A stretch of DNA of 64,000 nucleotides from an uncultured Roseobacter sp. (GCF_947492555.1 NZ_CANLNE010000001.1:1178001-1242000); one strand, 5' to 3'. Counted from the first letter of the stretch, positions 28,451-36,826 are shown. The notes: generated from the letters alone by a model not told the origin. A program made the numbers and translations.

Positions 28451-29031
28451 TCCAACTGGCTCTCTTGCGCCACGGGCGCACATCATGGAACCGCGCCGGG
28501 CGTATTCAGGGCCGCACGGATATCGCACTTGATGCGGAGGCCGAGGCAGACCTGGCCGCCCTGACCCTTCCCGCCCCGTGGCTGTCGGCCGACCTCTGGT
28601 CCAGCCCACTGATCCGCGCGCGGCACACAGCCGAATTGCTTGCTGGCAGAGCGCCCCGAACAGACCCGGCACTGACGGAAATGGACTGGGGCGAATGGGA
28701 AGGTCTGAAAGGTATCGATCTGCGTGCGGACCCGGACAGCGGATACCGCGACATCGAGGACTGGGGCTGGGCGTACCGCCCGCCGGGCGGAGAGAGCCCT
28801 GCGGATTTGCGCGCGCGCCTGCGACCATGGATCGACGGGTTGCAACGAGACAGTCTCGCCGTTTGCCACATCGGGATCATGCGCGTGCTCATGGCGCAGG
28901 CGACGGGATGGGATTTCGACGGCCCCGCTCCGTTCCAGATCAAGCGCAACCGGCTCTACATCCTCACGATTGAAGGCGGAGACTGGCACGCGGCACCTAC
29001 CCCTGTCAGGCTGGAGGTACGCCAGACATGA
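28447..29031 (+). CDS. Histidine phosphatase family protein
   Basis: The 194-residue protein carries the phosphoglycerate-mutase-like signature LLRHGRTSWNRAGRIQGRTD, with the nucleophilic histidine at residue 9, plus SSPLIRARHTAELL, EMDWGEWEG and the second catalytic histidine in CHIGIMRVL. The family dephosphorylates varied small molecules. Inside a glycosyltransferase operon it may remove phosphate from a sugar or glycan intermediate; that is inference. The start comes from the ATGA overlap. Confidence 0.88.
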   Translation: MIQLALLRHGRTSWNRAGRIQGRTDIALDAEAEADLAALTLPAPWLSADLWSSPLIRARHTAELLAGRAPRTDPALTEMDWGEWEGLKGIDLRADPDSGYRDIEDWGWAYRPPGGESPADLRARLRPWIDGLQRDSLAVCHIGIMRVLMAQATGWDFDGPAPFQIKRNRLYILTIEGGDWHAAPTPVRLEVRQT

Positions 29032-30173
29032 AGGTTGTGATCCTCGTGACGCATCTGCTGGGCACCGGACATCTTGCGCGGGCACTGACGCTCGCGCGTG
29101 CGTTTTCGATGGCGGGGCATGAGGCGACCGTCCTGTCAGGCGGCATGCCGGCGCAGCAACTTGATAGTGCCGGCATCCGGCTCGTGCAACTGCCCCCCCT
29201 GCAGTCTGATGGCGTAAATTTCACCAGATTGCTTGATGCCGATGGGGGTGAGGCCCGCGAAGATCTGATGCAGAGGCGCGCAACGCGCCTGCGCGACACC
29301 CTCCAATCCATTGCACCGGATGTGGTGATCACAGAGCTTTTCCCCTTTGGCAGGCGTGTGTTGCGCACGGAGTTTCTGGGAGCTGTGGAGACAGCCATTT
29401 CACTACCGCGGCGACCGCTGATCTGTGCCTCCGTGCGGGATATCCTTGCGCCGCCCTCCAAACCGGCCAAGGCCGCAATGACGGAGGATACCATCACCCG
29501 CTTCTATGATGCGGTTCTTGTGCATTCCGATGCCGATGTGACTCCGCTGGAGGTCAGTTGGCCTGTCACAAAAACGCTGGCCCCGTATCTTCATTACACA
29601 GGATTTGTCGCCCCCCCGCCCGCGCCACCGCATCCGGATGGAGCAGGCACAGGCGAAGTCCTGGTCAGCGCCGGTGGTGGGAACGTAGGCAGCAATGTCT
29701 TTGACGCCGCACTGCAAGCGGCACAACAGGATTCAGGCCGACGCTGGCGACTGCTGATCGGGGGCAACACGGCCGCTGACCGAATTGTCGCACTCCGCCA
29801 GGATGCACCGCCGAACGCCATGCTCGAACCTGCACGTCCGGATTTCCGGCAGATGCTACACCATGCAGCAGTCTCCGTTTCCATGGCCGGATACAACACC
29901 GCGCTTGACCTGCTGCAAACACAAACGCCCGCCGTGCTGGTGCCCTTCGATGCCGGTGACGAGACCGAACAGAGCCTGCGCGCCGCGGCTCTTGAGCGCC
30001 TGCCTGGCATAGAGGTGCTGACCAGCGCTGCGCTCAACGGTCAGATGCTTTTGGAACGGGTACAACAGGCGATCAGCGCGCCACAGCGCGCGGCACGTGC
30101 CACAGGCCTCGACGGTGCGCAAAATTCGGTACGCATCGTGCAAGAACTGGCGAACAAACACCATGCAGGTTGA
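29028..30173 (+). CDS. GT-B glycosyltransferase, MurG-like (second copy type)
   Basis: The 381-residue protein is a distant relative of the first operon gene. It has VTHLLGTGHLARALTLARAF at the N-terminus, VLVSAGGGNVGSNVFD at mid-length, and the C-terminal donor-site stretch VSMAGYNTALDLLQTQTPAV. The shared GLGH/GTGH and GGYNT/AGYNT motifs suggest two members of one family working in the same pathway. It overlaps the upstream gene by four bases and the downstream gene by eleven. Confidence 0.82.
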   Translation: MKVVILVTHLLGTGHLARALTLARAFSMAGHEATVLSGGMPAQQLDSAGIRLVQLPPLQSDGVNFTRLLDADGGEAREDLMQRRATRLRDTLQSIAPDVVITELFPFGRRVLRTEFLGAVETAISLPRRPLICASVRDILAPPSKPAKAAMTEDTITRFYDAVLVHSDADVTPLEVSWPVTKTLAPYLHYTGFVAPPPAPPHPDGAGTGEVLVSAGGGNVGSNVFDAALQAAQQDSGRRWRLLIGGNTAADRIVALRQDAPPNAMLEPARPDFRQMLHHAAVSVSMAGYNTALDLLQTQTPAVLVPFDAGDETEQSLRAAALERLPGIEVLTSAALNGQMLLERVQQAISAPQRAARATGLDGAQNSVRIVQELANKHHAG

Positions 30174-30924
30174 CTGGTCCCCCCTGCGCGCGGAACTGGC
30201 GCTGTGGCGCGCCGAGAACAGGGTCCTGCCCATCTGGTGGCGGGACGATGACGCCGTCGACACGACACCTGCGCTTGATGAGCTGTCTCAGCTGGCAACG
30301 GACCTCGACATGCCGGTCCATCTGGCCGTTATCCCGGCCTTCGCGCAACAGGCCTTAGCGGACTGCATAACCCAACAGCCTCTTCTGGTACCCACTGTGC
30401 ATGGTTGGGCCCATGAGAACCGCGCACCAGAAGGCCAGAAGAAAGCCGAGTTTGGGCAGGTTTATGCGCATACCTCCGAACAACTGACGCACGGGCTGTC
30501 CCGCCTGAGGGACCTCTTTGGCGAGCGCCTTGTGCCTGCCCTCGTTGCACCGTGGAATCGGCTGCATCCCGATGTATTGCCGCTGCTTTTGCAGGCCTCT
30601 TACAAGGTGGTTTCCACCTTCACGCCGCGCGTGAATCAATATCCGGTTCCGGGGCTGCTTCAGGTCAACACTCACATTGATCCGATTAACTGGCGCGGCA
30701 CCCGCGATCTGGTCAGCCCTGACAACATCATTGCCCAAACTGTTCAGCACCTAGAGGCCCGGAGGCAAGGCGCGGAAGATGCGACAGAACCCCTCGGATA
30801 CCTTACCCATCACCTTGTCCACACGCCGGACATCTGGTCCTTTTCCCGGGTCTTTCTCAGCGAATTGCTGGCGGGCGGCGCGGTAAGCAAACCCTTGACC
30901 CAATCCCTGAAGGAGGCACCATGA
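30163..30924 (+). CDS. Polysaccharide deacetylase-like protein
   Basis: The 253-residue protein looks like a divergent NodB-fold (CE4) deacetylase. It has IWWRDDDAVDTTPALDELSQ with the usual aspartate pair, LAVIPAF, the metal-binding-type HGWAHENRAPEGQKKAEF and LVAPWNRLHPD. No signal peptide is seen, so it would act in the cytoplasm, which is unusual for polysaccharide deacetylases and fits action on a lipid- or nucleotide-linked intermediate. The start at 30163 overlaps the upstream stop by eleven bases. Confidence 0.8.
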   Translation: MQVDWSPLRAELALWRAENRVLPIWWRDDDAVDTTPALDELSQLATDLDMPVHLAVIPAFAQQALADCITQQPLLVPTVHGWAHENRAPEGQKKAEFGQVYAHTSEQLTHGLSRLRDLFGERLVPALVAPWNRLHPDVLPLLLQASYKVVSTFTPRVNQYPVPGLLQVNTHIDPINWRGTRDLVSPDNIIAQTVQHLEARRQGAEDATEPLGYLTHHLVHTPDIWSFSRVFLSELLAGGAVSKPLTQSLKEAP

Positions 30925-31400
30925 GCCGGCTGGAATCCATGCGCCGCAGACTTTCTGCGCAGATCGACGGGCTCGATTGGGCCGCGTCCCAGATTGCCCA
31001 AGTTGACGGGGATGTGCTCGAATTGGGTCTTGGGAACGGGCGCACCTATGATCACCTGCGCGAACGCCTGCCGGACCGCCGGATTTGGGTGATCGACCGG
31101 GTTTTGCAACCTCACCCGTCCTGCATTCCGCCCGCAGATTGCTTTGTGATGGGCGAAGCAGAAGATGCGTTGACCCGTCTCGCCGACGCGACCACCAAGA
31201 TCGCTCTTGCCCACTACGATTTTGGTCATGGGGTCAAGGAAAAAGACGTAGAGGAAGGCGCGCGCCTGTCGCCGTTCATCGCGCCATTGATGGTGCCCGG
31301 CGGGCTGATCGTTAGCCAACAACCGCTCACCGGGTTCGAGCAGATTACCGGACCGGACACCATTGATCCGGACCGCTATCTCTTTTACCGCGCGGCCTGA
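30921..31400 (+). CDS. Small SAM-dependent methyltransferase-like protein (last gene of the glycan operon)
   Basis: The 159-residue protein has SAM motif I VLELGLGNGRTYDHLRERLP, then HPSCIPPADCFVMGEAED, LAHYDFGHGVKEKDVEEGAR, and the end DRYLFYRAA. It parallels the product of 11159-11644 in length and motif order. It overlaps the deacetylase gene by four bases. It could methylate the sugar product or a lipid carrier, but nothing in the sequence defines the substrate. Confidence 0.72.
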   Translation: MSRLESMRRRLSAQIDGLDWAASQIAQVDGDVLELGLGNGRTYDHLRERLPDRRIWVIDRVLQPHPSCIPPADCFVMGEAEDALTRLADATTKIALAHYDFGHGVKEKDVEEGARLSPFIAPLMVPGGLIVSQQPLTGFEQITGPDTIDPDRYLFYRAA

Positions 31401-31410
31401 AAAATCTTTC

Positions 31411-31436
31411 GGAACCATCTAACGGAATGGCGCGTT
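31411..31436 (+). promoter_or_regulatory. EcfG-type (general stress) promoter match before entericidin gene 1
   Basis: GGAAC and CGTT are separated by exactly 17 bases, the consensus described for the alphaproteobacterial general-stress sigma factor EcfG. The start codon lies 28 bases after CGTT, a normal leader length. Whether this organism has EcfG is unknown, so the match is suggestive. Confidence 0.5.
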
Positions 31437-31464
31437 CTTTCCCAGAACAAAGGAAGGATACACC

Positions 31465-31584
31465 ATGCTAAGAATTATTGCTGCAATCACGGTTTTGACA
31501 GCCCTCGCCGCTTGCGAGACCACAAAGGGCGTAGGCCGCGACGTAGAAGACGCCGGTGAGGCAATTCAGGATGCGGCGACCTAA
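31465..31584 (+). CDS. Entericidin A/B family lipopeptide (copy 1)
   Basis: A 39-residue lipoprotein is encoded: MLRIIAAITVLTALAAC forms a signal with an LAAC lipobox, and the mature part CETTKGVGRDVEDAGEAIQD is the entericidin signature. In other bacteria entericidins are small outer-envelope lipoproteins linked to stress or stationary phase. AAGGAAGGA lies just upstream. A perfect terminator follows 25 bases after the stop, so this is a single-gene unit. Confidence 0.9.
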   Translation: MLRIIAAITVLTALAACETTKGVGRDVEDAGEAIQDAAT

Positions 31585-31609
31585 GCCAAGCCAATCAGAC
31601 AAGAATTCC

Positions 31610-31637
31610 GAGGTGGCCTTGTGCCACCTCTTTTTTT
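31610..31637 (+). terminator. Rho-independent terminator of entericidin gene 1
   Basis: GAGGTGGC, a five-base loop and GCCACCTC form a perfect 8-bp stem followed immediately by seven T. Confidence 0.92.
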
Positions 31638-31702
31638 GCGTGAACTGGTCGCGCAAATCGGTATATCTAAACGGGACAACATCCAGATGAAGGACCGTTA
31701 CT

Positions 31703-31819
31703 ATGATCAGACTCGCCTTTGCTCTTGCCGCCATTCTCGCCTTGACGGCCTGTGAAACCACCAAAGGCATAGGCCGCGACGTGACCAACGCGGGTCAGGC
31801 GCTCGACGACGCCATCTGA
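31703..31819 (+). CDS. Entericidin A/B family lipopeptide (copy 2)
   Basis: A second entericidin of 38 residues: MIRLAFALAAILALTAC is a signal with LTAC lipobox, followed by CETTKGIGRDVTNAGQALDD. It is highly similar to copy 1 in the mature part. AAGGA lies about eight bases upstream. The terminator between the copies implies separate control of the two genes; no EcfG-type match is seen before this one. Confidence 0.88.
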   Translation: MIRLAFALAAILALTACETTKGIGRDVTNAGQALDDAI

Positions 31820-31825
31820 TCCGGG

Positions 31826-32005
31826 TCAGGCGGAGATACGCGCCGCGATCATCCAGGAGACGGGCAGCGCCAGCACCGCGCCCGTTCCAGCAGCGATCAG
31901 GATGGGCATCACAGCCGTATACCCCATGCTCAGCACGGTGATCACCCCGATGCCAGCCATGGTCGCGGCGACGAAACAGTAAAGAATTGCGGTCAAACGT
32001 AGCAT
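31826..32005 (-). CDS. Small two-helix membrane protein
   Basis: This 59-residue protein begins MLRLTAILYCFVAATMAGIG and has two hydrophobic helices (about 5-28 and 32-52). Similar proteins are common in Rhodobacterales and are often labelled CTP synthetase, but nothing this small can be that enzyme. AGGAGGG precedes the ATG. It lies eleven bases after a DksA-like gene on the same strand. Its function is unknown. Confidence 0.75.
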   Translation of the reverse strand: MLRLTAILYCFVAATMAGIGVITVLSMGYTAVMPILIAAGTGAVLALPVSWMIAARISA

Positions 32006-32016
32006 GGGAAACCCTC

Positions 32017-32340
32017 CTAGGCTGCCTTGGCTGCGCAGGTCTTGCACAGCGGTGTATCGGGGAGGATGGCGAGACGCGCATCAGAGATATCGTCGCTGCA
32101 CTCCAGGCAGATGCCGTAAGACCCCGCTGCGACGCGTGCCAGTGCGGCATCGATACGGCGCAACTCGTTCAACTCCGCCTGTCCAAGCGCTTCGAGCACC
32201 TCATCGCCCTGCCTTTCCGTCGAAAAATCCTCCAGATCCTTCGTCGGCGTCTCGTCAAGCTGCTGCTCTACCTCCGTCAGATGCCCGACCAACTCCGCCC
32301 GGCGGGCCAGCAGGGTCTGCTTGGCTTGCGCATCATCCAT
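32017..32340 (-). CDS. DksA/TraR-type C4 zinc-finger protein
   Basis: The 107-residue protein has an N-terminal coiled-coil region (about residues 5-70) and a four-cysteine zinc finger, C78-x2-C81 and C99-x2-C102, in YGICLECSDDI and LCKTC. This is the layout of short DksA/TraR proteins that bind RNA polymerase through the secondary channel. It is shorter than E. coli DksA (151 residues). GGAAGGAG is placed eight bases before the ATG, a strong site. Confidence 0.85.
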   Translation of the reverse strand: MDDAQAKQTLLARRAELVGHLTEVEQQLDETPTKDLEDFSTERQGDEVLEALGQAELNELRRIDAALARVAAGSYGICLECSDDISDARLAILPDTPLCKTCAAKAA

Positions 32341-33301
32341 CGCATCACTCCTTCCATTCGGACAGGGTGATCGCACGGGCACCGCCCGGATGCCTTGATA
32401 TGGGTCAATTCTTGGAGGAAACGCGGGAAAAGCCGTGCCGCAATAGCGAAAGGCGTCAGGGGATCGAACCGAGGTCCGTTCCGTGCCGAAGCACATCCTG
32501 ACGCCTTCTTGAACCTCTATATCCCCCCAGAGGGCGACAGCAGGCCCAGCTTGCGTTGAGAGCGTTACCACTCTCCGCCGAGACGACCCGTCCGAAGACC
32601 GATCCTCCCCCGCATCATCCCTGCCTGACACATCCTTGCCGACGCAACCCTTGCGAGCCTCCCCGACCTCTCCGCGCCCGACCTCCGCTGCCCTTTCGCC
32701 ACGAGGCTTTCGCCTCCACGCGACCCGACCTGCTTCCTCGTGGGGTTTGCGATGCGAACCTGACCCGAAGGCCTATCCCGTCTCGCCACCACCCCGAGGG
32801 GCCTTTGCGACCTCAGTTTCGTTCAGTGAACTCCGCTGCGGTGATTACAGATTGCGTCTTCCGGGGTGAGTCGCGCAACAGAAAAATGACGTATTGTGGA
32901 AATTTCTTGTGGATAACCTATTGAATTTACTTCGGTTTCAACTGTGGGTAACCTGGGGATAAGCCCGAATTTTCCTTTGTTTTGGCAGGTTTCCAGAGGG
33001 AAGGTGTTTTTCTGTCCGCTGTTTCTTAGGCAAGGTGCGGAGAGGTTTGCCGAAGGTGTTATAGCCCAAGCGTACTTGCGGGCAGGAATGGCGGCAAGAG
33101 CAACTGACCCGAGTACTGCTTTGGCTCAGCCGACAGAGCAGAGGTCATTCGCAGTGATTGGGCGGGGCAACTGGGGAGGCCCAGTCATCCAAGTTCGATT
33201 TATTTAAAGTATGCGGGACGCCGGTCGCTAGGATGAGGTTTCATCCCGCCCAGGCAACACGGTCGAGACAAGCGACTAGTGTGAGCTCCACCTAGTATTC
33301 G
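32341..33301. other. Gene-free stretch, about 960 bases
   Basis: No gene is recognised. The left half (32341-32870) is GC-rich with short open frames lacking recognisable content. From about 32880 the sequence becomes AT-rich and contains DnaA-box-like repeats. A short hairpin GGATGA-GGTT-TCATCC lies at 33231-33246. The stretch separates a core gene block from the unknown membrane protein. Confidence 0.6.
32895..32962 (+). repeat. Cluster of DnaA-box-like sites
   Basis: One exact DnaA box (TGTGGATAA, 32908-32916) is accompanied by TGTGGGTAA (32943-32951) and TGGGGATAA (32954-32962), each with one mismatch, and TGTGGAAAT (32895-32903) with two. All four have the same orientation within 68 bases of AT-rich, non-coding DNA. 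They could bind DnaA as part of an origin or a regulatory titration site. Neighbouring genes are not the usual origin neighbours. Confidence 0.5.
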
Positions 33302-34717
33302 TTAGGCTAAAACAAAGAACCAAAAGAACATGGACAGCAACACGGCCGACGCGCTAAAAGGAACAGTGGTATAGATTGATCGCAAAAGCTTACTCTTCGT
33401 AATAAAAGAGCGGAAAAACTCAAGAAAAAAACTGGCTGCAACAACGAAATAGAAAATCAAACTAGGTGTAATAACTCCCATGAAAATCGGTGAAACCCAG
33501 ACGAACATTGGGATCATAGAGTGAGCAGTAGTGTGGAAGTACTGATTATTTCCATAAGTGCGACCTTGCACCACTACTGTATCGTCATAACAGGTCGCAG
33601 ATCTAAATCCCTGAATTTCTGATTCCCAGAATATTCCGCCATTGTTTAGCGTACACCACTTATCGCCACTATAGGGTTGATATCCCGTTGATATACCAAA
33701 AACCTGCTCTGCAGATTTAGCAATCGCCTCATCGAGGTCAAATAGTTCATCCTCTATTGTATCTATCTCAGAGAACGCAGCTTGATAAGCACCTGATCGT
33801 AAAAAATAGTTTTGTGGCTTCCAAAGGACTTCGCTAAAGTAGCGGACTTCCGGATGAACCAAAAGCGCATTTTCTAGCCCATCGGCCGTCAAATCATCGA
33901 TTGCAAGCGGGCCTTCTCCAAGCAAAGCATGCGAAACAGTTTGAACCTCTTCAAATGGCTTAACGACGAGATCCGACGGCACTATCGCTGGGTTGCATGA
34001 ATGTAACAAGACTGAAGCTCTTGGGAATTGCTCTTCGACCAGCACTCCGTCAAGTCGCCTCTCGAAAACAACCCAGTAGCGAAAATAGCCATTGACCTCA
34101 TGGCAAGTCACGTCAGAACTTGAAAAGTCGAAGTACTTCTTTGAAACTACGATCCTCGTTGAGTTCTCAACATCTTTCGACTGCGGATTAAGGATAAATA
34201 GTCCAAAAATTGAAAAAGATAATGTCAGAACGAGCGCGTAAAGATAAAGAAAAAGGTTGGTAGACACGAGTATGTCAGATGCAATAAAGATCCATCGACT
34301 AATCCCCAGCTTTGCGCTTAGAGCTTCGAATGTAAAAATGCCAGTCTGACAAAGTGACAACCAGGCCATCCCCAAATATCCAGCATACATAACAAAGCCA
34401 AGTAACGGATGAGGGACTAGCAAGTCATATCTTACGCTGTTAAAAACAAAACCTATTATCCAAATCCAAAATACTAATAGAATTGTTGCGCAAAAAGAGG
34501 ATAGTAGTATATATCTTTTCGAGAATGGATTCTCGGTGAAGAAGCTTTTGTAAACGGCGTTATAGTAGACGGCAAGGAAGTACCTGATACTTGGTGAGGC
34601 GGCATCGGCTTCAGTATTTTTGCGGTAGCTTTTCGTGACGGCATCAAGAACGCCTCCCACTACGACGAAACCAGATAATACCTGAAGAAAATCAATAAAT
34701 TGCTTTATGTCAATCAT
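33302..34717 (-). CDS. Unknown multi-helix membrane protein, AT-rich
   Basis: The 471-residue protein is not recognised. It has an N-terminal membrane part (helices near residues 70-95, 105-135 and 155-180), a soluble middle of about 210 residues (185-395), and two C-terminal helices (about 400-430 and 445-470). The middle has scattered cysteines (DVTCHEVNG, HSCNPA, DKWCTLNNGG, SATCYDDTVV), which suggests a periplasmic, disulfide-bearing domain if the topology holds. Base composition is visibly more AT-rich than the neighbours, a sign of transfer. It starts only eleven bases after lepA, without a clear ribosome binding site. Confidence 0.7.
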   Translation of the reverse strand: MIDIKQFIDFLQVLSGFVVVGGVLDAVTKSYRKNTEADAASPSIRYFLAVYYNAVYKSFFTENPFSKRYILLSSFCATILLVFWIWIIGFVFNSVRYDLLVPHPLLGFVMYAGYLGMAWLSLCQTGIFTFEALSAKLGISRWIFIASDILVSTNLFLYLYALVLTLSFSIFGLFILNPQSKDVENSTRIVVSKKYFDFSSSDVTCHEVNGYFRYWVVFERRLDGVLVEEQFPRASVLLHSCNPAIVPSDLVVKPFEEVQTVSHALLGEGPLAIDDLTADGLENALLVHPEVRYFSEVLWKPQNYFLRSGAYQAAFSEIDTIEDELFDLDEAIAKSAEQVFGISTGYQPYSGDKWCTLNNGGIFWESEIQGFRSATCYDDTVVVQGRTYGNNQYFHTTAHSMIPMFVWVSPIFMGVITPSLIFYFVVAASFFLEFFRSFITKSKLLRSIYTTVPFSASAVLLSMFFWFFVLA

Positions 34718-34728
34718 AGACCAATAAG

Positions 34729-36528
34729 CTAGCCATCCATTTTGAGCGCCGAAATGAACGCTTCTTGAGGTATATCAACTTTCCCGAACTGGCGCATCTT
34801 CTTTTTCCCTGCCTTCTGCTTGTCCAGCAGCTTGCGTTTGCGCGTGGCATCCCCGCCATAGCACTTGGCCGTCACGTCCTTGCGCATCGCCGACAGTGTC
34901 TCGCGCGCGATCACCTTGCCGCCGATGGCCGCCTGGATCGGGATCTTGAACATGTGCCGCGGGATCAGATCTTTCAGCTTTTCGACCATCGCACGGCCCC
35001 GCTGCTCTGCCCGATCGCGGTGCACCATCGTTGACAGCGCATCCACCGGCTCGTCGTTCACCAGAATGGACATCTTCACCAGCTGGTCCTGCCGGTAGCC
35101 GATCATCGCATAATCAAACGACGCATAGCCCTTGGTGACCGACTTCAGCCGGTCGTAGAAATCGAACACCACCTCGTTCAGCGGCAGGTCATAGACCACC
35201 ATCGCCCGCGAGCCCGCATAGGTCAGGTCCAGCTGGATGCCCCGGCGGTCCTGGCACAGCTTCAGCACGTCGCCCAGATAGTCATCCGGCACCAGGATCG
35301 TCGCCTTGATGCGCGGCTCCTGCAGATGATCCACCAGCGTCAGGTCCGGCATGTCGGCGGGGTTGTGCAGCTCCATCATCTCCCCGTCCTTCATGTGGAT
35401 GTGGTAGATGACCGAGGGCGCCGTGGTGATCAGCTCGATGTCATACTCGCGCTCGATCCGGTCGCGGATGACCTCCAGATGCAAGAGCCCCAGAAACCCG
35501 CAGCGGAAGCCAAAGCCCAGTGCGGCGCTCGTCTCCATCTCGTAAGAAAACGACGCGTCATTCAGCGCCAGCTTCTCGATACTGTCGCGCAACTCCTCGA
35601 ACTCGGCTGAATCCACCGGGAAGAGCCCACAGAACACCACCGGCTGCGACGGCTGGAACCCCGGCAGTGCCTCCTCGGTGCCCTTCTTCTCGTGCGTGAT
35701 CGTGTCGCCCACGCGCGTGTCGCGCACTTGCTTGATCGAGGCCGTCAGGAATCCGATCTCCCCCGGCCCTAGTTCATCAATCACCGTCATCTCAGGCCGG
35801 AACACGCCAATGCGGTCCACGTGATGCGTCGAATTGTTCGACAGCATCCGGATGCGCTCGCCCTTCTTCAGCACGCCGTCCATGATCCGCACCAGGACGA
35901 TGACGCCGAGGTAGCTGTCGTACCAGCTGTCCACCAGCATGGCCTTGAGCGGCGCATCGCGCGTCCCCTTTGGCGCGGGCAGGTTCTGCACAATGCTCTC
36001 CAGCGTCTCCATGATGCCCTGCCCGGTTTTGGCCGAGACCTGAATGGCCCCGCTCGCATCAATCCCGATCACATCCTCGATCTGCTCTGCCACCCGGTCA
36101 CAATCGGACGCAGGCAGGTCGATCTTGTTCAGGACGGGCACGATCTCATGATCGGCGTCGATGGCGTGGTAGACATTGGCCAGCGTCTGCGCCTCGACAC
36201 CCTGCGTGCTGTCCACAACCAGCAACGAGCCCTCGACCGCGCGCATGGAACGGCTCACCTCATAGGCGAAATCGACGTGGCCCGGCGTGTCAATCAAGTT
36301 GAGCACATAATCCTCGCCATTCGCGGCGGTGTAATTGATCCGCACGGTCTGCGCCTTGATGGTGATGCCGCGTTCGCGCTCGATGTCCATGCTGTCGAGC
36401 ATCTGCTCTTTCATGTCCCGGTCGGCCACGGTGTTGGTGGACTGGATGAGCCTGTCGGCCAGCGTGGATTTCCCATGATCGATGTGCGCCACGATGGAGA
36501 AATTGCGGATATGTGAAAGCGGTGTCAT
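34729..36528 (-). CDS. lepA: Elongation factor 4 (LepA)
   Basis: The 599-residue GTPase back-translocates or remodels stalled ribosomes. It has the G1 motif [42 protein letters not shown], and the LepA-specific C-terminal region including [20 protein letters not shown] and [14 protein letters not shown]. The length matches the family. An unrelated AT-rich gene directly follows it on the same strand, so lepA may supply its transcription. Confidence 0.97.
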   Translation of the reverse strand: MTPLSHIRNFSIVAHIDHGKSTLADRLIQSTNTVADRDMKEQMLDSMDIERERGITIKAQTVRINYTAANGEDYVLNLIDTPGHVDFAYEVSRSMRAVEGSLLVVDSTQGVEAQTLANVYHAIDADHEIVPVLNKIDLPASDCDRVAEQIEDVIGIDASGAIQVSAKTGQGIMETLESIVQNLPAPKGTRDAPLKAMLVDSWYDSYLGVIVLVRIMDGVLKKGERIRMLSNNSTHHVDRIGVFRPEMTVIDELGPGEIGFLTASIKQVRDTRVGDTITHEKKGTEEALPGFQPSQPVVFCGLFPVDSAEFEELRDSIEKLALNDASFSYEMETSAALGFGFRCGFLGLLHLEVIRDRIEREYDIELITTAPSVIYHIHMKDGEMMELHNPADMPDLTLVDHLQEPRIKATILVPDDYLGDVLKLCQDRRGIQLDLTYAGSRAMVVYDLPLNEVVFDFYDRLKSVTKGYASFDYAMIGYRQDQLVKMSILVNDEPVDALSTMVHRDRAEQRGRAMVEKLKDLIPRHMFKIPIQAAIGGKVIARETLSAMRKDVTAKCYGGDATRKRKLLDKQKAGKKKMRQFGKVDIPQEAFISALKMDG

Positions 36529-36626
36529 GCTGAGGATATGTAGGGGTTTTGCGGGGCGGTCAAGGTGGGTTGAATAGGCCGCATTTCGCAGTCAAAAACC
36601 CGTGACGGCGTGACTGCAAAGAATTG

Positions 36627-36758
36627 ATGCGAAGGGTCTATTTGAAACCGCATTTCACTAGACAAGTAAAGGTTGGGCAAAACAACATGGGTCAGTTTGG
36701 CAAAGCTCTCACTTCCTACTGTGCGGCAGATACCCCGGCGCAGCAAATGGACGGCTAA
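36627..36758 (+). CDS. Possible 43-residue protein ending in a terminator loop
   Basis: A short open frame (MRRVYLKPHFTRQVKVGQNN at its start) ends with TAA inside the loop of the terminator at 36746-36769. It lies opposite to both neighbours. No family is recognised and no strong ribosome binding site precedes the ATG; an internal ATG at 36687 has AGG upstream. A small RNA with this terminator, or a gene remnant, is equally possible. Confidence 0.25.
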   Translation: MRRVYLKPHFTRQVKVGQNNMGQFGKALTSYCAADTPAQQMDG

Positions 36759-36778
36759 AGCCGTCCATTAACTTTTTT
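36746..36778 (+). terminator. Rho-independent terminator on the strand opposite to both neighbours
   Basis: AATGGACGGC, a TAAA loop and GCCGTCCATT form a perfect 10-bp stem, followed by AAC and six T on the plus strand. Both flanking genes run on the minus strand, so this terminator has no obvious gene to serve. Confidence 0.75.
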
Positions 36779-36826
36779 GCAGCGCTCAGAACGATGTTTC
36801 ACTGACAGCAGAACACCAGCATCTTA

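Noticed and set aside
31826-32005. CTP synthetase as the name for the 59-residue protein
   Set aside because: The protein is two hydrophobic helices; CTP synthetase is about 540 residues with amidotransferase and synthetase domains.
32341-32870. RNase P RNA or another structured RNA in the GC-rich gap
   Set aside because: The conserved GAGGAAAGTCCGGGC-type core of RNase P RNA and tmRNA landmarks were not found on either strand.
36746-36778. Terminator of the zinc-ribbon/HTH gene
   Set aside because: The T run follows the stem only on the plus strand, while that gene is transcribed on the minus strand.
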